64,000 bases of DNA from Anastrepha obliqua (taxonomy: Eukaryota; Arthropoda; Insecta; Diptera; Tephritidae): assembly GCF_027943255.1 (NCBI RefSeq), contig NC_072897.1, forward strand, positions 26,412,044 to 26,476,043, read 5' to 3'. Numbering within the stretch: position 1 is the stretch's first letter; each line of letters opens with the position of its first letter. The translations under genes and the position numbers were made by a program. Below the pieces are notes generated by a model, which was given only the letters and a program-made list of their open reading frames with translations, did no database searches and was not told where the DNA came from. Of the stretch, positions 40,546-50,939 are shown piece after piece.

Positions 40546-41330
40546 CTTGGAAGAAATATTATCATTGCAGATGATAAAGGGCCTCCAAATATGTACTGAA
40601 TATGAAGAAGCTGGAGACGATCAACAAAATCAATGCAGATGGTTTAACCTCACCAACAGCACTCATAATATCCATAATAATACCTATCATACTACTCGTC
40701 CTCAAAATTTCTGAAATAAGGAGGCCGAGGGATTTTCAAGTTAATTGCAGTAAGCCAACACCCTTGGTACTCCAGAAGCTACGGAGATGCGAACAGAGTC
40801 GTCCGCACTTGAGGAGGGAGGAGCTATCCAAAATATGATGCTAAGCCAAAACTTCACACCGGCAACCCAAAAGTCGTAGCTAATGTAATACTTCACAACC
40901 TGACCAAAATATGACGGCAACCTAAAACTTCACACGCACACCCAAAAAGTCAATGACGAAATATCAGAGCAGCGATTCGCGTTCCCGTGGGAAGCACCTA
41001 CTCAGCAAAATACCGGTCACGTTGCAAGCACACGTGCATAGCTTTTAGACTTAGTATTCGAATTAAACTAATCCACATAAAAACACAAAAAAACTGCATT
41101 CGGAGACATTATATTAATTTGTGCTTTCACAATTTAACACGTGTTACTTCGTTTTGTTTTAGTTTGTTTAGTTTATGTAGCAGCTTTCCACACAGAGAGA
41201 GAAAACTCGTTCCGATACAGGTAACGCATTTATTCTGAGTGCCGATTTTCATAAGTGGTATTACCTTAAATACTGTTTTTCTAAGTACATAAGCTCTATG
41301 TAAATGAAGTACTTATAGTATAAAAGTGTA
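40546..41330 (+). pseudogene. Possible gypsy-class envelope end and LTR remnant
   Basis: The frame 40602-40838 has a single hydrophobic segment (PTALIISIIIPIILLVLKI) followed by a basic tail, as at the C-terminus of errantivirus-type envelope proteins. A purine-rich run (GAGGAGGGAGGAG, about 40815-40827) then precedes non-coding DNA that could be an LTR, with a possible TATA-like sequence near 41319. No second LTR was found to confirm it. It might be the missing 3' end of the element at 26990-28770. Identification is tentative. Confidence 0.4.
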
Positions 41331-42103
41331 GCATCGTCTCACGTGGTTTTGTATGTGCCTATCACCCTCAGTGCCTATGTACAGGACCTGATGTGGTCTT
41401 CTATATTCCTTTACCTCCAAGGATTTTACCCACATTGGTGCTGCATATAGCAGAGTGGATGTGATGACGCTACATAGTTAGTAGCCTACCTCAGGTATTT
41501 AAGCTGACGGGAGGATTTAAATTCATGTGTGCCTATGCTGAAGAAGGCTATCTCTGGTTTCTTACTCTGGTTCTGGTATTTATGAGGACCGCTTCCGTTT
41601 TCTCAGCTGCAGTGGATAAATCAACGCTATCCAGCCAGTTTGTTAAGGTTGCAATAGCAGTGTTTGCTTTTGATTCAATATCGCTCACCAGTTTGACTAC
41701 AATCTATGTTATCCGCGAAGTCAATGATATGTAGCTGTACATCTGGGGAGAATGGGAGGCAAAACACTTCATCGTACATAATATTCCATAGCGTGGGTCC
41801 TGATCTCCTCCTGATACTCCTATAATCTATCTTCTGCGTCATATTCCAAAACATGATTGCTCAGTTAGTTTCTGACCACATTGTAAATGTAGCCTGGAAC
41901 AGCTAGCTTTTTAAGTGCGGTAAGAATTTGTCCCCAGTCTGCTGAGTTAAAGACATTTTGCACATCCAAGGTAACGAGTGCATAGTATTGCTTATCGCCG
42001 CCTCTCCAACGCTTGCCTGCCATCTCGTCTGTAGCAATCTTGACTACCTTTTTTATTGTCGTTGTAGTAAACCTTCATTTGCGGAAACTATACTAGTACG
42101 GGA

Positions 42104-43609
42104 TTAGACTAGCCTCGCATTTTGTGTACGGTTGTATTCTATTATAAATAAGCCGTTCCAAAAGTTTGTCCATCTTTTCAAGGACCCTGGTATATCCGGT
42201 GGCTTCCCTGGCTTCGGTAGCAGTACAAGTCTTTGTCTCTTCCAGAGATTTGGGAACACACTTTGCTCAAAATACAATTGCATCACCCTAGCAAATAATT
42301 TTTGATGTTCTAAGATGGCTGTTTTAGTGCTATGTTCGGAATACCATCCGGGTCTTAAGCTTTGCGATCTCCAATCATTTTGGTGCTTGCACAACTTCTT
42401 TAGCTGTTATAGCTTCGATGTCATTTCTAAATGCTTTAATGTATGAATTGTTGTCTGTTTTGTGGTGAGGAAACAGGGTCCCAACTAATTTATTTAGGAA
42501 GTGTGGGTACTTTACTTGCGGTGTCTTAGCAATTTTTGACATCACTACTTTGTATGTGTTACCCCATATATTTTTATCTGCCTCGTCGCAGATAAATGAG
42601 GCCATTTTACTTCGCCGGATCTCCTTTTTTGGCTGCTTTCTAAGATTTTCCAGCCTGATTCTTAAAATTTGCAGCCTCATTTCGTGTTCCGCAGTATTCC
42701 TAAGCCTTTGGCAGATCCTTTTCTCTCTGAAATATTTCTCACTTAGCTCCTTGATGGTATCATTCCACCAATATACTTGCTTCCGATAATAGCCTTTTAC
42801 TTTTCGAGACATCGACGCTTCACAGTATATTACCATGTTTTGCCCATATCTGTTTGGTGCCTTTGTTGCTGATTGCTCCTTTTGTTCGCGCTTTATGGCC
42901 TCATTTAAAACAAATTTACGTAGAGGTTTGTCGAGAGCTGTCGGACTCCGTGCTTGTTGCAGCGATTTACTAGAAGAAATAAAATTTTTTCTCGTTTTCC
43001 TAATGGTGTTTAGATTAACGAAACCAACGCAAGACTGAGTCTTGTCGAGGCCTTATGCTCCCGAGTGGAGTGACAAGGAAAAAAAAATGTATATAACTAG
43101 CGCTTGATAATTGCTGTGCGTATAGCGCTACCCTCCATTTCCCTTTTTTCATTTTATTTCCTTTATTATCCCTATGAAAGGTCGCTGTTTTTCCATCGTT
43201 TGGCTGCGACCAAATCAAGCGGAGCGAAAGCTTCCAATAAAGCAGCATCTCTGGCGCTCGTTATCCTACTAATTACTTGATTCTACTGCCCACGCCGGCA
43301 ATGGTGACCAGGTGACGGCCACTCGCAATCTCTACAATATGGTCGAGGAACACTGCAAATATAACAACTTTAACGAGGGCCCAAATGAAGCCCTTCCTCG
43401 CATTTACTGGATCCGCTTTCTGAAACGGGTGGGTACCCCATGCTCATATTGCTGTTTCTTGGGTTCATATCTGTCATCCAATCATTGCGCGAAGAAATCT
43501 TGGAGGGCTCTGAGATAATTGCTACGTCAACCTTCATGTCTAACAATACCTGCCTTAGTAAATCTTGGGCCGCCTGGCAGTAGTTTATGATTAATTTTAT
43601 TACCTTCAT
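42104..43609 (-). pseudogene. R1-clade ORF2 remnant (APE start, linker, RT fingers)
   Basis: 43609-43370: INYCQAAQDLLRQVLL and VDVAIISEPSKI, the start of R1 APE. 42836-42375: VYWWNDTIKELSEKY and MASFICDEADKNIWGNTYK, the linker just before RT. 42394-42104: FPNLWKRQRLVLLPKPGKPP, RT fingers. The APE catalytic half is missing, and an aberrant segment at about 43010-43340 interrupts the gene. Confidence 0.72.
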
Positions 43610-44000
43610 ATTTCATATTTTCACCCTCGCCCTTCGTTTTCAGTTGGAATAATATTTCACCTGTTTGAGTCCTCTTAATTTTTGTAACCATATGGATAAG
43701 GCTTGGCTCCGATTTGATTACACGCCTAATATCTGTATAAGGCCCCTCGCATTTTTTAGCAATAATGAAAGCATCTGGTCTGATCCTAAGTCGCTGCTTT
43801 TTACCCCCTTGATGCACTATCTCCGAGAAGGTACCGTTTCTGCTTCCTGCCGTTGCCGATAATTGCATATGTGTCGTGCGACGCGGAACTCGACGTACTT
43901 CCACCCACCCTTCATTCTTGTTGGATATGAATTTATTTGCTTTTGGCTGCCTATCATTGGTTTCTTGCTTGCAAGCGTCGTCCAAATATGACGCTTTCAC
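43527..44000 (-). pseudogene. R1-clade ORF1 (gag-like) remnant
   Basis: A 157-codon frame with RLRIRPDAFIIAKK, YTDIRRVIKSEPSL and IKRTQTGEILFQLK, the central domain of R1/TRAS-type ORF1 proteins, which normally precedes three CCHC knuckles. The knuckles are missing. The following frame overlaps it at 43609 and begins ORF2. Confidence 0.72.
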
Positions 44001-44200
44001 ACTAAGGGATATGCTACTCGTTTGCTTTCCTATTGATTGCCCGGAATTTTTAGTGGTGGAATTTCCGCTTCGTTGTCTGCAGCACCATCATTTGTGCAAG
44101 CTCTTCTATCTTGAAACCCAGTATGCTAGGAGCGGCACCATTAGCAGAGACGAACGCTTTGCTCAACTGGAGAATTGCTAGCCACTTTCTGTTAATTACA

Positions 44201-45049
44201 TAGAGGATGGTTCAAGAGTTTGCGAACTCCCTGCTGTCAGTAGCAGATTTGACAACGCGTGGTGAAGTTATGCGTTCGGGTGATATCGGTTTTTTGGAGC
44301 AACGCGTAAACGGACTCACATTCTCCATTGCTCGAATATCACTTGGATATGAAACTCACCACACTGAGCCGTACTCAACGTAGCTTTCTAAATTTATTGT
44401 TTTGTTACTATTCTCTCTCTTTTCACTGTGAACACTACTTTGCTGAACTCACTTTCTATCAGCGTAACTGTTTAAATTTTTATTTTTTCTACTTTTCTCT
44501 TTGTTTTCACTTTTGTTTATCTCACTCAACAAAAGGTTCCAGTATAAAAAGCGGAAAGATCCTCCAGGTGAAAGGATTACAATCGGCTTGGGTGTTCTTC
44601 TGCATCCTACAAATGAAGTCGCGACATGCCGTTAACCTCACTTAGTGAGGTTCATCCACCTTTGGGGAGAATTTGTCTTTAATAGCCAGGTGGGTTTATC
44701 ACTTATTCCGGTGATGGCTCGGTCTCTCATCCATGTTAGCCGTTCGAAAAGCTGCCCGCTCTCGGACAGTTGGAGGTATTGATTACGAATTTCACAGACT
44801 TTCCGGAGCTTTAAAGACTATCAGGTTTTACTTAACGACCTTGTCTGGTTTACTTGTTGGTCCGCATTGGTCCTCTACCCACCTAGCTATACTAGAGCGG
44901 AATTCAATGGGGACGCGTCCTTTAGGGGTTACAAGCTCTCCCTAGGAGTCTGACAACATGTCTACACTTTATAAATGTACCCTTCACCCTACCTTATGTG
45001 CATATGTACAGTCACTCACACCTCATTTTATACATATATGATTTTTTTG
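44201..45049. other. Non-coding segment between R1 and Tc1 remnants
   Basis: Probably includes the 5' leader of the R1 copy (to about 44600). No gene recognised. A small perfect hairpin, AACCTCAC-TTA-GTGAGGTT, sits at about 44634-44652. Open frames are short and low-complexity. Confidence 0.45.
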
Positions 45050-45051
45050 TA

Positions 45052-46673
45052 CAGTGTTTTATATTTCACAATATTTTGGGAAAGTGGCAAAAATATAGAG
45101 TAAGCAAGCTTGTTACTTATTTTGCTTTAATTTCTCAACAGAAAATTCAAAAAAGTGTCCACGCATTACATTGTAATACAAAAAAAAAAACATACAGAGA
45201 ATGCGTGCCGCAGCTAAAAAGCTACAGTTACATGTACCGCTATTCCCGGAGCAAGTTTCAACAAGCGAGATTGTATTTTTAGTATACGAGAGTTTGTATA
45301 GTGAGTTTGACATAAAGCAATATGAAATTTTATGTACTCTTGTTTTTTAACCATGGGACCGCGTACTTCGATAGAAAAGTGTGAGTTTGTTTTAGGGTAT
45401 TTCATAAAAGGAGTGTCGCATCGTAAAACAGCTGAAATTGTACATTTTAGTTCGTCAACAGTTCAGAACACCCTTTACGCAGGGAAATCGAATGGTAAAT
45501 AAGGGTCAACAGGCTACAAATAAAACTTTCACAGAGAAAAAGCGTGAGAGGTTAGTGCGCCAAGTGAACAAAAATCCAACAACAAGTGCTGCGAAGTTAA
45601 CTGAAATGGACAAAAGGATTAGAAGAGCACTGAAGGAAGCAAATTTAATTGGTAGAATAGCCGGTAATAAACCTTTCGTAAGTCCAAAGAATAGAAGCGC
45701 GTGATCATCTAAACATAACTCCAGAATTTTTGAGAACCGTACTTTTTGCAGACGAAGCAAAAATAAACTTATTTGGACCACTATACGGAGCTCAAACTCC
45801 AAAATTCGCGCGGAAAATTCGAGTTGGAAATTTGACTTTTATCGAAGAGCCAATGAACATACGTGTATATGTTTATTTAAATCTTCTGCAAGAAAGTCTG
45901 TTTCAAACTGCTTGAAAATTTCTGTTTTATCAAGATAACGATCCTAAGCACAAGTCACAAATAATAGGTTGTCTGCAACATTTTTAAGGCGTCTGAAGAA
46001 TCTGTTGGAATAACAAAATTTCAAACAAATTCTGTTTTCAACTTGAATTTCCTTCGTTAAATTCGAAAAACACACTCGAGCTTGACTTGTTTACAGTAGC
46101 ACAGAAAACAAACTATGTGATATATCGCGCTGAAATTTGCCATGTAAGCTTATAACAGTCCTACTATCCAACAAAAAATTTATTTTTGCCGTATGTCATC
46201 CGCGGACCGTTTTATTGATAAAGTATCGTTCATATTTGAGCAGAAGTTACAAACATGGTTAATACATAAATGTCCCCACATTGTCGAAACCCCTGCACAA
46301 TCACTTGATTTGAACGTCATCTAAAATTTGTGGTTGGTTTTGAAAACAAATATCAAAAATATGAAATCCATGACAAATCTTACTTGAAAAGGCGTTACTT
46401 GAAGTGTGGAACCAAATTAGTTCAGATTACACTAAAAAATTGTTTAACTCCATGCCACGTAGACTTCAAGCTGTAATTGATAATAAAGAATACCCAATAA
46501 GTTCTAAATACCTTACAATTTTAAAAATTAGTAATAAATAGTTGCTCCTTTTATTTGTACATTTCAGCTGCGGCGTGAATTCTCTGTATATGCATTACAA
46601 TGAAATGAGTGAACACTATTTTGTATTTCATATTGAAAAATTTTCGAAAAATTATATGAAATATAGAACACTT
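45052..46673 (+). mobile_element. Tc1-type DNA transposon, dead, with long imperfect TIRs
   Basis: Flanked by TA (45050-45051 and 46674-46675). Ends are CAGTGTTTTATATTTCAC on the left and the near-complement GAAATATAGAACACTT on the right. A second inverted block lies inside: CATACAGAGAATGCGTGCCGCAGCT at about 45192-45216 against AGCTGCGGCGTGAATTCTCTGTATATG at about 46567-46593. The left TIR has about 55 extra bases. The transposase between them is broken. Confidence 0.82.
45353..46540 (+). pseudogene. Tc1-type transposase remnant
   Basis: Starts MGPRTSIEKCEFVLGYF with a helix-turn-helix (HRKTAEIVHFSSSTVQ). After frame changes (near 45480 and 45705) it shows LFADEAKINLFG (first catalytic Asp), then FYQDNDPKHKS (second Asp) near 45925-45960, and SLDLNV, stop, NLW near 46300-46335, where the third acidic residue of the family (Glu in IENLW) is replaced by a stop codon. 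Non-functional. Confidence 0.8.
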
Positions 46674-46675
46674 TA

Positions 46676-47005
46676 CAAACAAATCGCAGTGACAACAACC
46701 ATTAATATCTTAGGCGTGACGACGCTGAACAGTTTCAAATATTGTATAGCACAATATAAGCAAATTTATTTATACGTTCGAGCTCATATTTCTAAGAGCA
46801 AAGTACTTATATTCCTGAACGAACGCACTGGACGCGCTTAAGTTGCCCATATGCCAATTTGTTTCTACGATTTAGCTAAATTAAGATTGAAGGAGTCATT
46901 GACAGCCGTTCGAAAGTAGTCAATATTGGAACATTTCTTATAGAATTATTTGCGAATATTTGGTTACCGTGAATTTTTGTTATGGCGAATGCATGCAGCT
47001 CCATA
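46676..47005 (-). repeat. Dispersed repeat, copy 2 (inverted relative to copy 1)
   Basis: Reverse-complement similarity to 533-756, with the same order of blocks and additional sequence between GAGCTCGAAC and TTCAGCGTCGT. The Tc1 element ends at its left edge (46673) and the mariner-type derivative begins at its right edge (47008). Confidence 0.55.
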
Positions 47006-47007
47006 TA

Positions 47008-47510
47008 TAGGGTTTTCCAAACAGAGGAGTTATTTTGATATTCAAAGAAAAATGCTATTTTTTATTATAAATGATCGGATGTTTATTTCTTTATAAAGAG
47101 AAAGGCATGCCGTTAATAGTGGAAATAACATCAGGCAAATAACCATCATGACCACGCTTAGAGGACAATATCCTTTTCAAGAAAATTTCCATAACCGAAT
47201 TGCGGAGTGGGTGCCATATGTCCTCGATAGCCTCACGAATTCCATCTTTGAGATCTTGAATCGACTCTGGGCTGTTGATGTAGACCTTCCCTTTCACGTA
47301 GCCCCAAAGAAAAAAGTCACAAGGTGTTAAATCACAAGATCTCGGTGGCCAATTGTGATCACCTCTTCGAGAGATAACACGGTCCGGAAACTTTTAACGT
47401 AAAAGATCGATGGTTTCGTTGCTTGTGTGGCACGTAGCGCCGTCTTGTTGAAAATAATGTAAAATATCTCTCGATAGCGTAATCCATTCACCTGTTATTG
47501 GAAAACCCTT
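47008..47510 (-). mobile_element. Mariner-type deletion derivative (503 bp)
   Basis: TIRs TAGGGTTTTCCAAA (47008) and, inverted, AAGGGTTTTCCAAT (ending 47510), each flanked by TA (47006-47007 and 47511-47512). The minus strand retains the C-terminal half of a transposase. The N-terminal half, including the first catalytic Asp, is deleted up to the right TIR. Confidence 0.8.
47091..47490 (-). pseudogene. Mariner-type transposase C-terminal half
   Basis: Reading on the minus strand: HYFQQDGATCHTSNE (second catalytic Asp), then WPPRSCDLTPCDFFLWGYVKGK (third Asp in CDLTPCD), then a C-terminal helix-rich tail to 47091. One in-frame stop occurs near 47395. The helix-turn-helix region and the first Asp are lost, so it is inactive. 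Common in insects as a Tc1/mariner-superfamily transposase; I do not assign the exact subfamily. Confidence 0.8.
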
Positions 47511-47514
47511 TATA

Positions 47515-47652
47515 AGTTAACACGGTGTATATTAGCCTGGCTATTGTAAGTATGCTGACACCGCTCTTCCATAACACGCGCATAATCAGGTGCAGGCAAT
47601 TCACCTGCGATGTAATTGACACCCAATGAATTTGCATACCCAAAAAGCAATT
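47515..47652 (-). repeat. Outer inverted repeat, left copy
   Basis: About 80% identical, inverted, to 50745-50880 (shared CATTGGGTGTCA, GCAGGTGAATTG.CTGCACC, GATTATGCGCG, AGAGCGGTGTCAGCATA and GTTAAC). The pair flanks the Foldback-like element plus a 280-bp spacer on the left. Unknown identity; possibly coding in origin, since both copies are open in the same frame (IAGEL.APDYAR). Confidence 0.7.
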
Positions 47653-47933
47653 CACTCAAAATTTCAAATTTAATTGTATTCATTCTAGATTTGGAACCGG
47701 AATTAAATGGTAAGTTAATCGTATAATTGAGTTTTATTCTTTTCCCTTAGGAAGGACTTCAAGGGGCGCGGGCGGCCTCCAACTTTAATTTTTGGAAATT
47801 GTGCTAGGAAAAAAGGATAAGATAACATCAAGGCTCGACGAGCCATATAAAAAATGAAACCGAAACTGCACTTCCCACGAATTATATTTTTAGTACATCA
47901 TATTGCTGACGTTGCGCTTCCCATTATAGTCTA
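47653..47933. other. Spacer between outer and inner inverted repeats
   Basis: No counterpart on the right side and no gene recognised. It has a GC-rich patch (about 47763-47780). Confidence 0.5.
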
Positions 47934-48434
47934 AGAGCTCATGACCAAAAAACCCAACATATTTTATACTTCTTGAAATTTTGTGTGAGATTAGTTTTTT
48001 AATACTAGAATCGAAATCCGGCGGGCTGGCTGCTCAATAGCGGTCTTAATTATGCGTTTTTATTTTTTAAAATTGTTAATAAAAAACATTTACTCAACAT
48101 ATTTTATACCACTTGAAATTTTAACAGAATTTCATTTACGGTCTGTATAAAATGAAACGATGGTTGCCAGCCCATTCTCATGGTCCCAAAGTACTGCCAG
48201 CCCATGTTGAAAGTGCGTTGATGGAAGCACAAGTCAACATATTTTATACCGGCTGTCTTTTTTACACCACATTGGCAATACAATAAATTGATGAAATGTG
48301 TAGAGCCAGCCCATTCTGATGGTCCCATCACATGGAAAATTTGGAAAATTCCATTCCTGTGAGTGCGAGCGAGACCGACTTACGAGAATGTGGGCGCGCG
48401 AGAGAGAGCGTATATCGTTTATATACTGTCTCTC
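47934..48434 (+). repeat. Left 501-bp TIR
   Basis: Three diverged repeats of about 140 bp followed by a C/T-G/A alternating region (GAGTGCGAGCGAGACC, GCGCGAGAGAGAGCG). Nearly identical to the reverse complement of 50232-50732, with about a dozen differences seen by eye. Confidence 0.9.
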
Positions 48435-48644
48435 TCGCACGCGCTGGCTCTACTTTTTCACTAGGAATTTTGAATGGTGATTCATTAGTCGCCATCTGCC
48501 TGCAATACAATAGGGGCGGTATTCAAGGACAACAGTTTCCGGACCCAAAGTACGACGTCATGTATAGTTAGTTCTTTCCACAGTGTTGGCTAGTAAAGAC
48601 GTAAATTTTAACTTTTCGTTCGATTTTCTTACTTGTTATTTAAA

Positions 48645-48908
48645 ATGGAATCTTCCATCAAGCGCGTTTTTTGTAACAGTAAAAGTACAAATGATAAACT
48701 CGTTGCTTTTAACGTGCATACTTTAAAAAAGTGCCGGGAAGTGTTGGACATTCGGAAAAAATTTAATTTAAAATATAAAGATGTTATTTTACTAGCTTCA
48801 GAATGTGATGACGGCTATCATATAAAATTCCATAAAATGTTCTTATCAGTAATGAAAAAGTATTATGAAAAAAGGCACTTAGATCATCGGATATTTCAGT
48901 TCAAACAG
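48645..48908 (+). CDS. First coding exon of the Foldback-like element's protein
   Basis: ATG at 48645 opens 88 codons (MESSIKRVFCNSKSTND...), rich in Lys and Phe, ending exactly at a strong splice donor (AAACAG/GTATGA, 48909). An intron of 91 bp ending TTTTCACAG (48999) would join it to the downstream zinc-finger frame, but the register is off by one base as the sequence stands. Either a frameshift has occurred or another splice site is used. No known domain recognised. Confidence 0.5.
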
Positions 48909-49001
48909 GTATGAAAATATTTATTTTACTGTAATAAGGGAAGGAATATAATACTAGTTCCGATTATAATTTTTTTTGTATTCAAATATATTTTCACAGA
49001 T

Positions 49002-50003
49002 GAACCGACATCAAGCACTTCCTCTGCTCACGAAATAGAACAAACACATCAGGAAGGTCAATCTGCCATACAAGAACCTTCAGGTGAAAAATTAACCGAG
49101 GCAGAATTAAGTGTGGAGCAGGGTATTTGTGCATTTTGTAATAAAAAATATAAAAAATCCAAAGGACGTAAGGCACCACTTGTCAGAGGAGAAAAAAAAA
49201 TTCTCATTGAAGCCTTGGCAGAATATTTGGATGTTGTGAGAGATAGTGAATTATTTAAGTCACTTTCTAACGAGCCTCCGCACTTATTTTATCACAAAAT
49301 CTGTCCGGTTGAATATTTTAATAAATTTAAAAGCAATCCAACTGCAGACACGAAATTTAATCTGAATCGGGAACTACACAAGGAAGCTGATGATGAAATT
49401 GATCAGTTCATCCAAAAAAACATCATTGCTCGTGGCAGTTGCTTCTTTTTAATATCTCGGGTGAAATATACGATGATATATTGAAGAAATTGTACGAAGA
49501 CCGTGGCTATAGTTATTGGTTCATGCAACCTTCAACATTTGCTGAATAAAATTCTTGATAAATTCAGAAATAAAAAGCCTGGAAAGCATATTACCTTGGG
49601 AATGGCTATGAAAAGTTTAACCAGCAGCCGTACAGTTATCGATATTCTCAACAAATACGGTCACTGCTGCAGCTATCATGTTCTCGAAGAACTGGAAACC
49701 GAAGCTGCCTTTTCTCCTATAGAAAGGACTCAGGAATGTCCTGAAGGTATTACGTTGGCATCAAATTTAAATACTGGGGTGGCTTCCGATAATTTCGACA
49801 GAATTGTCGAAACAACCAGCGGGAAAGATACCCTACATGATACGGTTGGTATCATCTATCAAAATGTAATTAATAAGGATAGCAATGCTGCTGATGATGA
49901 ATGTCAACGTGACACAACTGCTGCAGGTCCATCAAAAAGACGACGCACATTTGATGCAATCTCCACAGAACTTACACCGTACACAAAAAAAGCGAGACTC
50001 TGA
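49002..50003 (+). pseudogene. Foldback-like element's main ORF: zinc-finger protein of unknown family
   Basis: The frame from 49002 gives an acidic Ser/Thr/Gln stretch, then CAFCNKKYKKSKGRK and, later, YHKICPVEYFNKF, a C-x2-C...H-x3-C finger (about 49125-49320). A frame change near 49440 and back near 49490 breaks it. The second part (49503-50003) has LGMAMKSLTSSR, CCSYHVLEELETEAAFS, ASDNFDRIVETTSGKD and LHDTVGIIYQN, and ends in a basic tail (KRRRTFD). I recall DNFD....GK.TLHDTVGI.YQN from uncharacterised arthropod transposon proteins; the name of the family is unknown to me. Its probable role is the element's transposase or its N-terminal part. No DDE core is visible after it. Confidence 0.55.
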
Positions 50004-50231
50004 AGAAATAGAAAATGAGTATTTCAGTTCAGACTCGGAATCTATTTCTGACATAGAAAATTAAAAATTTAATTTTGTTTTTTTTTCTATTCATTTAATA
50101 AATTAAATAAATAAATAAAGGAGTAAAAAATTAGAAATAAAAACTTTTTTAAGAAAAACAAAAAAAAATCCCATTCTCTAATTTTTTAATGAACAAACCT
50201 TTCATCCTTCCCATTTTTGCAAGACTGTACG

Positions 50232-50732
50232 GAGAGACAGAATATGAACAATATACGCTCTCTCTCGCGCGCCCACATTCACGTAAGTCGGTCTCGCTCG
50301 CACTCACAGGAATGAAATTTTCCAAATTTTCCATGCGATGGGACCATCAGAATGGGCTGGCTCTACACATTTCATCAATTTATTGTATTGCCAATGTCGT
50401 GTAAAAAAGACAGCCGGTATAAAATATGTTGACTTGTGCTTCCATCAACGCACTTTCAACATGGGCTGGCAGTACTTTGGGACCATGAGAATGGGCTGGC
50501 AACCATCGTTTCATTTTATACAGACCGTAAATGAAATTCTGTTAAAATTTCAAGTGGTATAAAATATGTTGAGTAAATGTTTTTTATTAACAATTTAAAA
50601 AAGTAAAAACGCATAATTAAGACCGCTATTGAGCAGCCAGCCCGCCGGTTATCGATTCTAGTATTAAAAAACTAATCTCACACAAAATTTCAAGAAGTAT
50701 AAAATATGTTGGGTTTTTTGGTCATGAGCTCT
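50232..50732 (-). repeat. Right 501-bp TIR
   Basis: Reverse complement of 47934-48434. Small differences include CGATAACC for CGAAATCC and a base change in the second purine tract. Confidence 0.9.
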
Positions 50733-50744
50733 CCGTCTATTAAT

Positions 50745-50880
50745 TGCAATTTGGTTACACAAGCTCATTGGGTGTCAGTTACATTGCAGGTGAATTGTCT
50801 GCACCTGATTATGCGCGCATTTCAGAAGAGCGGTGTCAGCATATTTGCAATAGTCAGTGTATTAGTCACCATGTTAACTT
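50745..50880 (+). repeat. Outer inverted repeat, right copy
   Basis: Matches the reverse complement of 47515-47652 at about 80%. The reading LGVSYIAGELSAPDYARISEERC is open through it on the plus strand, as is the equivalent frame in the left copy on the minus strand. Not assigned to a family. Confidence 0.7.
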
Positions 50881-50939
50881 TTATGAACGCATACAAATAT
50901 GTAGTAATACGAGTATAGTATGTGGAATCTAAAGTGCGT

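Larger units (their letters stand above)
41350..44200 (-). mobile_element. Degenerate R1-clade retrotransposon
   Basis: Minus-strand order: 5' region (to about 44330), ORF1/gag remnant (44000-43527 and upstream), start of ORF2 APE (43609-43370), unassigned or deleted part (43360-43010), ORF2 linker (42836-42375), RT fingers (42394-42104) and decayed RT palm and thumb (42100-41350). Many stops and shifts. No poly(A) was identified at its 3' end. It is clearly dead and older than the R1 insertion at 35645. Confidence 0.72.
47934..50732 (+). mobile_element. Foldback-like DNA transposon with 501-bp modular TIRs
   Basis: Left TIR 47934-48434 and right TIR 50232-50732, each 501 bp and about 97% identical as reverse complements, both ending AGAGCTCATGACC. 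The arms are modular: CAACATATTTTATAC recurs at 47954, 48095 and 48235 (about 140-bp steps), and GCCAGCCCATTCT-ATGGTCCCA at 48166 and 48305. The 1.8-kb core carries a spliced-looking gene (48645-50003). Target duplication is not obvious. Structure resembles Foldback-type elements, but the coding core is of a family I cannot name. Confidence 0.85.

Noticed and set aside
44634..44652. Perfect small hairpin AACCTCAC-TTA-GTGAGGTT as a terminator or element end
   Set aside because: A single short palindrome in eukaryotic DNA with no matching partner or target duplication nearby.
47701..47755. Donor-like GTAAGT and acceptor-like TTTTCCCTTAG suggesting an intron
   Set aside because: The interval is only 41 bp, shorter than fly introns, and the flanks are not open frames.
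50744..50932. A host gene encoding a small protein with an IAGELSAPDYAR stretch
   Set aside because: The same sequence is present inverted at 47515-47652, interrupted by a mariner derivative, so it is repeat-derived; I could not identify its family.
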